A DNA stretch of 64,000 bases from Christensenellaceae bacterium Phil1. GTDB lineage: Bacteria; Bacillota; Clostridia; Christensenellales; CAG-138. The notes under the pieces were generated by a model, which ran no database searches, was not told the DNA's origin, and saw only the letters and a program-made list of their open reading frames with translations. The stretch spans positions 1 through 64,000 of the forward strand of contig MSGS01000009.1 in the NCBI GenBank assembly GCA_001940855.1, read 5' to 3'. Position 1 is the first letter of the stretch; every line of letters begins with the position of its first letter. The position numbers and the translations under genes are program-made. Of the stretch, positions 29,078 through 38,460 are shown one piece after another.

Positions 29078-29144
29078 ATGTGTGCAATGGGCCGCAAGGC
29101 TCTCGCAATAATATTTAATCATCACGCAGGAGGTAACTTTCGCA

Positions 29145-30506
29145 ATGAACCAGAAAAACGAAGGCATTTACGACGCCAGAGGCCAGCTTGGTTGGCCCAA
29201 GACAATCGTACTCGGCTTCCAGCATATGTTCGCCATGTTTGGCGCAACGGTGCTCGTGCCCGCCCTTACTGGATTGAGCGTATCGGCCACGCTGCTGTTC
29301 GCCGGTCTCGGCACGCTGCTGTTCCATCTTTTGACCAAGCGCAAGGTCCCCGCATTCCTGGGTTCTTCCTTCGCCTTCATCGGCGGCTATGCGGCAATAG
29401 CGCCCATGCTTGAGGGTCCGGCAAACCCCGGCGTATTCAACGTGCCCAATACCGAGCTTCTGCCCTATGCCTGCTTCGGCGTGCTGATAGCCGGCCTGAT
29501 GTACGTCATCCTTGCCGCCTGCTTCAAGATTTTCGGCATGAAGAAAGTTATGCGCTTCTTCCCGCCCATCGTGGTAGGCCCCATCATAATCTGCATCGGT
29601 CTCACCCTTTCATCTTCCGCCATCAATAACTGCAATACCAACTGGCTCATAGCGCTGCTTGCCATCGCGGTCGTAATAATCTGCAACATTTGGGGCAAGG
29701 GCATGATAAAGATAATCCCCATACTGCTCGGCTTCCTTGTGTCCTACATTGTGGCTGCCATCTGCGGCGAAGTTGACTTCACCCCCGTTAAGGAGGCCGC
29801 CTGGATAGGCCTGCCCTTCCATATGCAGGATACCGTAATAGGTCTGCTCTCCAAGCCGGACCTTGATACCGGCCTGCTCGTGACCTCTATCTTCACCATA
29901 GCGCCCCTTTCCCTCGCCACCATGGTTGAGCATATCGGCGACATTTGCGCCATATCCTCCACCTGCGAACGCAACTTCATAACCGACCCCGGCCTGCACC
30001 GCACCCTGCTGGGCGATGGCCTGGCCACCTCCCTCGCCGCCCTGTTCGGCGCCCCTGCCAACACCACTTACGGCGAAAACACCGGCGTGCTTGCACTCAG
30101 CAAGGTTTATGACCCCTTCGTAATCCGCATAGCGGCAGTGCTTGCCATAGTGTTCAGCTTCTGCCCCAAGTTTGCGGCTCTCATCCGCATAATGCCTGCG
30201 GCTACCATCGGCGGCGTATCAATGGTTCTTTACGGCATGATATCCGCGGTCGGTGTGCGCAACGTGGTTGAAAACAAGGTTGACTTCACCAAGTCCCGCA
30301 ACGTTATAATCGCGGCAATAATAATGGTGCTTGCGCTCGGCATATCCAACTCCGACGCCGGCTGCGTGACCATAGGCAGCATCAGCCTCTCCGGCCTGGC
30401 CGTAGCCAGCATAGTAGGCATACTGCTTAACGCCATACTTCCCGGCAAGGACTACGAGTTCGGCAAGGATGAGCAGGGCGATACCAGCGTAAACTTCAAG
30501 GTCTGA
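29145..30506 (+). CDS. NCS2 uracil/xanthine permease
   Basis: LGFQHMFAMFGATVLVPALTGLSVSATLLFAGLGTLLFH; FGAPANTTYGENTGVLALSKVYDP. Confidence 0.92.
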   Translation: MNQKNEGIYDARGQLGWPKTIVLGFQHMFAMFGATVLVPALTGLSVSATLLFAGLGTLLFHLLTKRKVPAFLGSSFAFIGGYAAIAPMLEGPANPGVFNVPNTELLPYACFGVLIAGLMYVILAACFKIFGMKKVMRFFPPIVVGPIIICIGLTLSSSAINNCNTNWLIALLAIAVVIICNIWGKGMIKIIPILLGFLVSYIVAAICGEVDFTPVKEAAWIGLPFHMQDTVIGLLSKPDLDTGLLVTSIFTIAPLSLATMVEHIGDICAISSTCERNFITDPGLHRTLLGDGLATSLAALFGAPANTTYGENTGVLALSKVYDPFVIRIAAVLAIVFSFCPKFAALIRIMPAATIGGVSMVLYGMISAVGVRNVVENKVDFTKSRNVIIAAIIMVLALGISNSDAGCVTIGSISLSGLAVASIVGILLNAILPGKDYEFGKDEQGDTSVNFKV

Positions 30507-30526
30507 TAAAGTCCAACATCAAGCTA

Positions 30527-30562
30527 AAGCGGCTTCCCGATAAGCAGGAGCCGCTTGTTTTA
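30527..30562 (+). terminator. Intrinsic terminator
   Basis: AAGCGGCT...AGCCGCTT-GTTTTATT. Confidence 0.75.
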
Positions 30563-30572
30563 TTGTCCAGTC

Positions 30573-31091
30573 TTAAGTCCGCTTGCTTTTTATTGCGTTG
30601 ATCAGCTTTAATCCGTCGCTCTCCTCGCCCTTTATCTCTCCCAAGAAATAGCGAAACGGCAGAACGGATGTAAGAAATATAAAAATATTGCTTATAAGCG
30701 CGTAGTTTATAAAATATTCTATCGCGCTTGATAGGATAATATCCGAATCGAACGCCATGCCGCCGAATCGCAAAAGCAACAGCACCGCAACCGATATGAA
30801 GGATAAAATCGGGCCGCCCGAAAGCGTGGATATAAGCTTTGCTTTTGAATCCACGGTATTCCCGGCGACGGTGAATTCGCCGTCAAACACAAGCAATTTA
30901 ACAGTCAGCCTTTTTGTTTTAAGCAGTCTTTTCCCCGAGCCTACCCGTATATGCCAATGCCTGTTCAGCGTCGAAAGCATATAGCCCAGCGCATGTCCAA
31001 GCTCATGCATGAATATGGCCATGAAGGACAGAAGCCACAGCGCACATACGAAAACAACCGTTTCCATTATTACAGCAATCATTTTCGGCAT
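30573..31091 (-). CDS. M50-like membrane metalloprotease homologue
   Basis: AIFMHELGHALGYMLS HExxH motif and TM segments. Confidence 0.6.
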   Translation of the reverse strand: MPKMIAVIMETVVFVCALWLLSFMAIFMHELGHALGYMLSTLNRHWHIRVGSGKRLLKTKRLTVKLLVFDGEFTVAGNTVDSKAKLISTLSGGPILSFISVAVLLLLRFGGMAFDSDIILSSAIEYFINYALISNIFIFLTSVLPFRYFLGEIKGEESDGLKLINAIKSKRT

Positions 31092-31207
31092 ATATTTATC
31101 CTCCTTCAGCCCGTAATCCGCTCCTTTATTAAAGCATAGCAGAAATATGTATAATAATCCAGATTTTATTAAAGCTTATTCGAATTTACTTGCGGAATTT
31201 ACGGGCA

Positions 31208-31246
31208 CACAAAAAGCGGAAGCTTTATGCTCCCGCTCGTTGTTTA
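31208..31246 (-). terminator. Intrinsic terminator of clpX
   Basis: Minus strand AGCGGGAGC-ataaa-GCTTCCGCT-TTTTTG. Confidence 0.75.
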
Positions 31247-31258
31247 TGTATTGTCTGC

Positions 31259-32518
31259 TCAGCTTACCGCGTTGCCTTCGGGTAATGCCGTCTGAGCCTT
31301 GCCATAGATGGGTGCGGACGTGCCGTCTATAACGCCCTTGGTTATTTCGCAGCTCTTTACATCCGGCATCGAGGGTACGTCGTACATTATGTTCATCATG
31401 GCGTTTTCCAGTATCGCGCGCAGTCCGCGTGCGCCTGTCTTGCGCTCTATTGCCAAATGCGCAACTTCCCTCAGCGCATCCTCGTCAAAGTCAAGCTTGA
31501 CCCCATCCATTTCAAACAGCCGCTTATACTGCCGCGCCAATGCGTTCTTAGGCTTGGTCAATATGTCCATAAGCGCGTTTTCGTCCAACTGCTCCAGCGT
31601 AACGATTATAGGCACGCGGCCTATGAATTCCGGTATCAGGCCGTATTTTAGCAGGTCCTCCGGCAGTATCTTCTTCAGTATCTCGCCCACGTTCTTCTCC
31701 GTTTGGCTGGATACCTCCGCGCCGAAGCCAAGCAGCTTCTTCGCCGTGCGGCGGGATATGATATCCTCTATCCCCGCGAACGCGCCGCCGCAGATAAACA
31801 GTATTTTGGACGTATTTATCTGTATAAACTCCTGATGCGGATGCTTGCGCCCGCCCTGCGGCGGCACGCTTGCAACAGTGCCTTCGATTATCTTCAGCAG
31901 GGCCTGCTGCACGCCTTCTCCGCTTACGTCCCGCGTGATGGAGGGGTTCTCGCTCTTGCGGGCAATCTTGTCTATCTCATCAATATACACTATGCCCTTT
32001 TCAGCACGGGAAACGTCAAAGTCCGCCGCCTGAATAAGCTTGAGCAGTATATTCTCCACATCCTCGCCAACGTAGCCGGCCTCGGTAAGGCTTGTGGCAT
32101 CGGCCACGGCAAACGGCACCTGCAGCACGCGCGCCAGCGTTTCCGCAAGCAGAGTTTTGCCGCTGCCCGTAGGCCCAAGCATGACAATGTTGCTCTTTTG
32201 CAGTTCAACATCGTCCTTGGAATCATCCGCATTTATGCGCTTATAGTGATTATATACGGCCACGGCAAGCGCGCGCTTTGCGTCCGCCTGACCGACTACG
32301 TATTGATCCAATACGTCCACTATGTCCTTAGGCTTGGGCAGATCCTTCAGTTCCTCGGGTTCTTCGGGATAATCGTCGTCAATAATATCCTTGCACAGTT
32401 CTATGCAGTCTGAGCATATGTATACGCCCGGTCCGGCTATTATACGACTGACCTCGTCCTGAGATTTGCCGCAGAAGGAGCATTTGATCGTTCCATTGTC
32501 GTCACTTTTTGGCATCAA
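31259..32518 (-). CDS. clpX: ATP-dependent Clp protease ATP-binding subunit ClpX
   Basis: [46 protein letters not shown]. Confidence 0.97.
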   Translation of the reverse strand: MMPKSDDNGTIKCSFCGKSQDEVSRIIAGPGVYICSDCIELCKDIIDDDYPEEPEELKDLPKPKDIVDVLDQYVVGQADAKRALAVAVYNHYKRINADDSKDDVELQKSNIVMLGPTGSGKTLLAETLARVLQVPFAVADATSLTEAGYVGEDVENILLKLIQAADFDVSRAEKGIVYIDEIDKIARKSENPSITRDVSGEGVQQALLKIIEGTVASVPPQGGRKHPHQEFIQINTSKILFICGGAFAGIEDIISRRTAKKLLGFGAEVSSQTEKNVGEILKKILPEDLLKYGLIPEFIGRVPIIVTLEQLDENALMDILTKPKNALARQYKRLFEMDGVKLDFDEDALREVAHLAIERKTGARGLRAILENAMMNIMYDVPSMPDVKSCEITKGVIDGTSAPIYGKAQTALPEGNAVS

Positions 32519-32519
32519 T

Positions 32520-33104
32520 TTACCTCCTTGGAGGGATTATCTCGTCGATCAGCCCATAGTTTAGCGCTTCCTCGGCGGTCATATAATGATCGCGTTCGGT
32601 ATCCAGCGCTATCTGTTCAACGGTTTGGCCCGTGCGTTCAGCCAGTATCTTATTCATCTTTTCCCTGGTCTTTATCAGCTGCTCCGCGTGTATGGCAACT
32701 TCCGTCGCCTGTCCGCGTGCACCGCCAAGGGGCTGATGAATGAGTATTTCGCCGTTAGGCAGCGCGCGGCGCTTGCCCTTCGCACCCGCTGCCAGCAGGA
32801 ATGCGCCCATGCTTGCCGCCATGCCAATGCATATAGTTGAAACATCGCAGCGGATATACTGCATTGTGTCATATATCGCCATGCCGGCGGTTATGCTTCC
32901 GCCGGGGCTATTTATATACAGGCTTATGTCCTTATCCGGGTCATCCGCCTCAAGGAAAAGCATCTGCGCAACGATAAGGTTAGCCTCGTCGTCCGTCACT
33001 TCCCCGCCAAGGAATATTATCCTGTCTTTAAGCAGCCTTGAGTAAATGTCGTATGAACGTTCACCCTTATTGGTCTGCTCTATTACCATAGGTATAAGGC
33101 CCAT
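32520..33104 (-). CDS. clpP: ATP-dependent Clp protease proteolytic subunit ClpP
   Basis: [46 protein letters not shown]. Confidence 0.97.
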   Translation of the reverse strand: MGLIPMVIEQTNKGERSYDIYSRLLKDRIIFLGGEVTDDEANLIVAQMLFLEADDPDKDISLYINSPGGSITAGMAIYDTMQYIRCDVSTICIGMAASMGAFLLAAGAKGKRRALPNGEILIHQPLGGARGQATEVAIHAEQLIKTREKMNKILAERTGQTVEQIALDTERDHYMTAEEALNYGLIDEIIPPRR

Positions 33105-33146
33105 TTTTTGCGCCTCCTTTATGTTATTGTCAGCGCGTTTATGCGC

Positions 33147-34427
33147 TTATTTCTCCACTGCGCTGTCGCAAAGCATCTCCAGCGTCTTATCAAGCACGGC
33201 CTGATCTTCGAAGTATGCCTTGTCGTCCTCGCTCAGCTTTTCTTTGAATTCCGCCGCCCTGTCGCCAAACTGAGCACAGTATTCGTCCAGCTTCTTTTCA
33301 ACGGCTTCGGGATCGGCCTTTATATCCTCCGCCTTTACTATGGCATCCAGCACCAGCTGGGTCTTAACGCGGCGTTCCGCGTCGCCCTTCATCTCGGCCT
33401 TCATGGCGTCCATAGTGGTTCCGGTGAATTTGCAGTAATCTTCAAGCGATATGCCCTGCATGCTGAGACGATAGCGGATATCGTTGAGCATACGGTCCAT
33501 CTGGCGCTCTATCATCACTTCTGGAATGTCAACGGTCGCGTTCTCAACGGCCTTGGCCACCACCTCGTTCTCCTTGTTTATCTTGGCTTCCTGCTTGGCC
33601 TTTTCTTCCAGCTCTTCCTTCTTATGGGCGCGGAACTGCTCCATGGTGTCGAAATCGGACACATCCTTGGCCAGCTCGTCGTCTATTTCGGGCAGCTCCT
33701 TGGTGCGGATGGCGTGTACCTTAACGTGGAACACGGCGTCCTTGCCCTTGAGCTCGTCGCTGTGGTATTCATCGGGGAACTTAACGTTAAGATCCTTCTC
33801 CTCGCCAACATTCATGCCTACCATCTGCTCTTCAAAGCCGGGTATGAACATGCCGCTGCCGATGGTCAGCTGCTGATGCTCTGCCGTGCCGCCGTCGAAC
33901 TTAACGCCGTCCACTGTGCCGCTGTAATCAAGCTCAACTTCGTCGCCGTTTTCAACGGGGCGCTCAACGTCTATCATGCGGGCGACCTTCTCGCGCTCGC
34001 GCTCGATCTCGGCGTCCACCATTTCATCCGTAACATTATACTCTTGCTTTGCCACTTCTATACCCTTATACTGGCCCAAAGTGACCTCGGGCATAACGGT
34101 AACAACAGCCTCAAACTCCACATCCTTGCCCTTTTCGGCGCTGAGAATGGTTATTTCCGGCCTGTCTACGGGCTTAACATCGTGCTCCTTAACGGCGGCT
34201 TCGTAAACCGCAGGATACGCTATATCAAACGCATCGTCCACAAATACATACCAACCGTAGGTCTTTTCGATAACGCCCTTGGGCGCATGTCCCTTGCGGA
34301 AGCCGGGTATCGCGATGGTCTTGCGCAGCTTAAGATACGCGCTGTCTATCGCCTTTTCAAAATCCGCAGCGGGAATGCTCATAGTGAGCTTCACCTGATT
34401 GCCCTCAAGCTTTTCAAAACTTGCCAT
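33147..34427 (-). CDS. tig: Trigger factor
   Basis: GNQVKLTMSIPAADFEKAIDSAYLKLRKTIAIPGFRKGHAPKGVIEKTYG; start ATG 34427. Confidence 0.96.
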   Translation of the reverse strand: MASFEKLEGNQVKLTMSIPAADFEKAIDSAYLKLRKTIAIPGFRKGHAPKGVIEKTYGWYVFVDDAFDIAYPAVYEAAVKEHDVKPVDRPEITILSAEKGKDVEFEAVVTVMPEVTLGQYKGIEVAKQEYNVTDEMVDAEIEREREKVARMIDVERPVENGDEVELDYSGTVDGVKFDGGTAEHQQLTIGSGMFIPGFEEQMVGMNVGEEKDLNVKFPDEYHSDELKGKDAVFHVKVHAIRTKELPEIDDELAKDVSDFDTMEQFRAHKKEELEEKAKQEAKINKENEVVAKAVENATVDIPEVMIERQMDRMLNDIRYRLSMQGISLEDYCKFTGTTMDAMKAEMKGDAERRVKTQLVLDAIVKAEDIKADPEAVEKKLDEYCAQFGDRAAEFKEKLSEDDKAYFEDQAVLDKTLEMLCDSAVEK

Positions 34428-34568
34428 AATATCCTCCGAACAATAAATAATCGTTGCCAAACAGGCGGACATACCGCCGTCAGTATAGCTTATCACAACC
34501 CAATGCCTTTTGCAAACATAGTTTGTGCCAAAATGCGCCTTTTTTCATTACGTTTACAGTTTTGCTCA

Positions 34569-34610
34569 TTGACTTTTTTCTATTCAGGTAATATAATTTA
34601 GGTAACCTAA
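34569..34610 (+). promoter_or_regulatory. Consensus promoter immediately followed by TTAGGT-A-ACCTAA inverted repeat
   Basis: TTGACT (34569-34574), 17 nt, TATAAT (34592-34597), TTAGGTAACCTAA (34598-34610). Confidence 0.7.
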
Positions 34611-34690
34611 TTTCCCGAATTAGATATAGACGTTTCAATTAACAGAATATGCAGAAATGTTGTACATCATGTGAAAGGAGAGCGTACGAT

Positions 34691-35383
34691 ATGAAGCAGA
34701 TACTTCGCGCCAAGATATACGGCGATTCCATAATGAAAGGCACCATACTTGATGCCGGATACCGCTACCATGCCATAATGAACGAATACCTGATAAAGCT
34801 ATATGACCGTTTTGGCATAGAGGCTGAAAACCGCGCCCGTTTCGGCATAACCGTGAAGCGTGGGCACAGCATACTGCTGCGCGATATTGACGAAGGATTA
34901 GATTGCGAGCTGGCGCTCGTCGAATTCGGCGGGAACGACAGCGACTTCAAATGGAGCGAAATAAGCATGGAGCCGGATAAGGAGCACCTGCCGCTGACCA
35001 GCATGGCCGATTTTAAGCAGAACATAGCCGCCATGACAGAGGAACTGCGCGCGCAAGGCGTGCAGCCTATTATGATGACTCTGCCGCCAATAGAGCCGAA
35101 CAGGTATCTGGACTTTGTTTCGCGCAACGGCAACAGCCGCGAAAACATACTGAAATGGCTGGGTTATGTTGAAAAGATATACGAAACGCATAAGTCCTAT
35201 TCAGATGCCGTGGCAGAAATAGCGCAGGAGCGCATTGTGCCGCTGGTGGACGTGCGCAGCGCCTTCCCTTCCGGCAATGCGCTTGGCGAATACATGTGCA
35301 TAGACGGCGTGCATCCTGACAAGAAGGGCTATCAGCTTATAGCGGACAGCTTTGCTTCATTCTTTGAAAAAGCGTTAGCGTAA
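34691..35383 (+). CDS. SGNH/GDSL-family hydrolase
   Basis: KIYGDSIMKGT; VEFGGNDSDFKW; DGVHPDKKGYQ. Confidence 0.88.
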   Translation: MKQILRAKIYGDSIMKGTILDAGYRYHAIMNEYLIKLYDRFGIEAENRARFGITVKRGHSILLRDIDEGLDCELALVEFGGNDSDFKWSEISMEPDKEHLPLTSMADFKQNIAAMTEELRAQGVQPIMMTLPPIEPNRYLDFVSRNGNSRENILKWLGYVEKIYETHKSYSDAVAEIAQERIVPLVDVRSAFPSGNALGEYMCIDGVHPDKKGYQLIADSFASFFEKALA

Positions 35384-35489
35384 CCGAATTTATTTTCCAT
35401 TCTTTGGCGCATATCATGTATGCGCCTTTTTGCCATACTATCGTCAGATTGATTTTTATATTCGTGGCGAAAGGCGGGCAAAACAACAG

Positions 35490-37154
35490 ATGGAAATAGC
35501 AATATGGATAGCGGTGCAGGCGGCTATGTTCGGCCTGGTATGGTGGTTTGTATCCTCCCGGCGTGCAAAGGCGGAAGGAACGATAAAGCGCCGCCCAACC
35601 GAACGCGCGCGTGAGGAAAACGCAGAGCTCAGGCAGCTTAGGGCAATGCGAGCAAAGTCGCTGAATATGCCGCTGAGCGAAAAGGCGCGGCCCACACGCA
35701 TGGAGGACATAGTAGGCCAGCAGGAGGGCATACGCGCATTGCGCGCGGCAATGTGCGGCCCAAACCCGCAGCATGTGCTTATATACGGCCCGCCGGGCAT
35801 AGGCAAAACCTGCGCGGCAAGGCTTGTTTTGGAGGAGGCGAAGCGGCGCGCGGATTCGCCGTTCAATGCGGATTCAAAGTTCATTGAGCTTGACGCGACC
35901 TGCATCCGCTTTGACGAAAGGAGCATTGCCGATCCGCTCATCGGTTCCGTGCACGACCCTATCTATCAGGGCGCGGGCCCGCTCGGCGCGCAGGGCATAC
36001 CCCAGCCCAAGCCTGGCGCGGTCACAAAGGCGCATTGCGGCGTGCTGTTTTTGGATGAAATAGGTGAACTGCACCCCGTGCAGATGAATAAGCTGCTGAA
36101 GGTGCTTGAGGACAGGCGCGTATTCTTCGAAAGCGCATATTATTCGCCGGATAATACAGCCATCCCGCAGCACATACATGATATTTTTGCGCACGGTCTG
36201 CCCGCTGATTTCCGCCTGATAGGCGCAACAACGCGCAGTCCGGAGGATATCCCCGCGGCGCTGAGATCCCGCTGCGTGGAGCTGTTTTTCAATCAACTTG
36301 GGCAGGAGGAGCTGGAAACGATAGCAAGCGACGCGGCAAAGCGGCTTGGCTTCGGCATAGACAGCGACGCCGTATGCGAATGCGCGCGGTACAGCGGCGG
36401 CGGACGCGACGCCGTGAATATGATTCAGCTTGCTGCGGGCGCCGCACTTGAGGAAGGCCGCGGTGATATAGTGACGGATGACATACAATGGGTCGCGCGA
36501 ACATGTCACCATGCGCGCCGCACATACGGCGAAATACGGCGCGAAAGCGCGGCGGGCGTATGCGCCGGACTTGCCGTAACAGGCAGCGGCGGCGGTGTAA
36601 GCATAGAAATAGAATGCACGGCACGCCGCGTGGGCAAAGGGCAGGGCAAGCTGAGGCTGCTTGGCATGGTTGAAGAAGAGGAGATAGACCTCCGTTCAAG
36701 GAAGCTGCGCCGCAAGGGTACTGCTCTCGTGAGCGCACAGAACGCAGCACTGTGCTTCATGACACGCTTTGGGCTGGACATAAGCGATTATGACATAACG
36801 TTCAACGTGCCCGGCGGCATACCAATGGACGGGCCGAGCGCGGGCGTTGCGTTATGCGTTGCGCTGATGAGCGCAATAACGCTCAAGCCGCCTATACCCA
36901 TGCTTGCCATGACTGGCGAAATAACCTCCCGCGGAGAAGTTAAGCCAGTAGGCGGCGTGCGCGAAAAGCTGGCCGCAGGCATAGAAGCGGGCGCGCAAAC
37001 GCTTATAATCCCCTCCGCCAATTATGAGCCGGACTTTGATAAGCTTAACGCCACAATACTCTCCGTATCCGACATAACGGACGTTATGCGCATATCCTTC
37101 GGGCTCAGTTCCAAGGAAGAATGGATAGACGGCGTTATACCGCTCATGGCATAG
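35490..37154 (+). CDS. lonB: ATP-dependent protease LonB-type
   Basis: N-terminal TM; VLIYGPPGIGKTCAARLVLEEAKRR; MDGPSAGVALCVALMSAI. Confidence 0.9.
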   Translation: MEIAIWIAVQAAMFGLVWWFVSSRRAKAEGTIKRRPTERAREENAELRQLRAMRAKSLNMPLSEKARPTRMEDIVGQQEGIRALRAAMCGPNPQHVLIYGPPGIGKTCAARLVLEEAKRRADSPFNADSKFIELDATCIRFDERSIADPLIGSVHDPIYQGAGPLGAQGIPQPKPGAVTKAHCGVLFLDEIGELHPVQMNKLLKVLEDRRVFFESAYYSPDNTAIPQHIHDIFAHGLPADFRLIGATTRSPEDIPAALRSRCVELFFNQLGQEELETIASDAAKRLGFGIDSDAVCECARYSGGGRDAVNMIQLAAGAALEEGRGDIVTDDIQWVARTCHHARRTYGEIRRESAAGVCAGLAVTGSGGGVSIEIECTARRVGKGQGKLRLLGMVEEEEIDLRSRKLRRKGTALVSAQNAALCFMTRFGLDISDYDITFNVPGGIPMDGPSAGVALCVALMSAITLKPPIPMLAMTGEITSRGEVKPVGGVREKLAAGIEAGAQTLIIPSANYEPDFDKLNATILSVSDITDVMRISFGLSSKEEWIDGVIPLMA

Positions 37155-37170
37155 CGTTCATCATACAAAA

Positions 37171-37200
37171 GGCAGCTTATTTCAAGCTGCCCTGTTTTTT
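37171..37200 (+). terminator. Intrinsic terminator
   Basis: GGCAGCTT-atttc-AAGCTGCC-CTGTTTTTT. Confidence 0.8.
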
Positions 37201-37208
37201 CTATTCTT

Positions 37209-37619
37209 TTACTGCATTTTCATGAACGCGCAGCACCTCATTTCCCCGGCTTCCTTAAAGCCGAGCGAGCGATAGAACGCAACTGTGCGTTCCTCATTGT
37301 CCGTCATAAGTTCGGTTTGATACATATTGCCGTATTTTTCCATAAGCGCGTTCATAAGCCGCGTTCCTATTCCCATGCGCTGATACTGCGGCAGAATGAG
37401 CAGATCCTGTATAAACATTATGCTTGCCCCGTCGCCCACCGCGCGCACTATGCCGACAAGCTTTTCGCCATCATATGCCCCAAGTACGCACATCGACCCT
37501 ACGTATGCCCTCTTCAGCATATCCGGTGCGGCGGCATATACAGTCCAGCCCACGCTGCTGTACAGCTCCACTATCTCCGCTTCATCAAAGTTTTCATATG
37601 GTTTGATTTGGATGTTCAT
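37209..37619 (-). CDS. GNAT N-acetyltransferase
   Basis: IQDLLILPQYQRMGIGTRLMNALMEKY. Confidence 0.88.
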   Translation of the reverse strand: MNIQIKPYENFDEAEIVELYSSVGWTVYAAAPDMLKRAYVGSMCVLGAYDGEKLVGIVRAVGDGASIMFIQDLLILPQYQRMGIGTRLMNALMEKYGNMYQTELMTDNEERTVAFYRSLGFKEAGEMRCCAFMKMQ

Positions 37620-37630
37620 TTTATTCTCCT

Positions 37631-38455
37631 TCACATTTCGCCATGTTCGCGCAGCCACAATATCGATTGTTTCAGCGCCGCAACTGTTTTGGTTTCTATC
37701 ACGCACCTTGCGCCGCACTCCTCGGCAAGCTTCAACCGTTGTGCTATGTCTATTTCCCCATCACCAAGCGCAAGATGGTTCTTTTTTTCTTCTGTTCCGT
37801 CATGGATATGAAAGTGCTTCAACCGTTCTTTATCTTCCAATATGAACGGCGTGTCCTTTTCACCGGTTGCTTTTGAATGTCCTATATCCCATGTTAAGCC
37901 AAACTTGGGACTTTCCAGAAGATATTCTATCGTTTTCTTCTCATAGCCGCGGAATCCATCCGTATTTTCAACAACAATCGCAATATTCTTACCGCCTATC
38001 CATTCTTCACAAAGTTTACGGAAACGCATATACGATTTCATATATGCATCGAAGTCTCTCTCGTACATGTTCACCTTTTTATTCGGCAGGGTAATATATA
38101 CGCCATGGTTCATATGCATATTTATTGTAAGCGGCAAATTAGCTTCTCCGTACTTTTCACTTAAGTATATCAGTTTCTTCGCCGCTTCTATCGTGCGCCG
38201 CACGGTTTCAAAATACGCCGTGGCAACAAGGTCGTTAAAGTCCGCCACATTTAGATTTTCATCAAGATGTATCGTGTAATAAATGCCGTATTGCTCCGCA
38301 GTCTGTATAAGCTTTTCCGTCTGTTCCAAATTTTCCGTTTGATATTCCGGAAAATTCATGTTCAGCTCAACAAAGCTCAGCCCAAATTCAGCGCATAATA
38401 GCGCATTATCCTCAAGCGTGCAATTTTCTATCAGCGTAGGCATCCCGAACTGCAT
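37631..38455 (-). CDS. TIM-barrel sugar phosphate isomerase/epimerase-like protein
   Basis: LIENCTLEDNALLCAEFGLSFVELNMNFPEY; GLTWDIGHSKATG; FHIHDGTEEKKNHLALGDGEID. Confidence 0.8.
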   Translation of the reverse strand: MQFGMPTLIENCTLEDNALLCAEFGLSFVELNMNFPEYQTENLEQTEKLIQTAEQYGIYYTIHLDENLNVADFNDLVATAYFETVRRTIEAAKKLIYLSEKYGEANLPLTINMHMNHGVYITLPNKKVNMYERDFDAYMKSYMRFRKLCEEWIGGKNIAIVVENTDGFRGYEKKTIEYLLESPKFGLTWDIGHSKATGEKDTPFILEDKERLKHFHIHDGTEEKKNHLALGDGEIDIAQRLKLAEECGARCVIETKTVAALKQSILWLREHGEM

Positions 38456-38460
38456 ATAAC

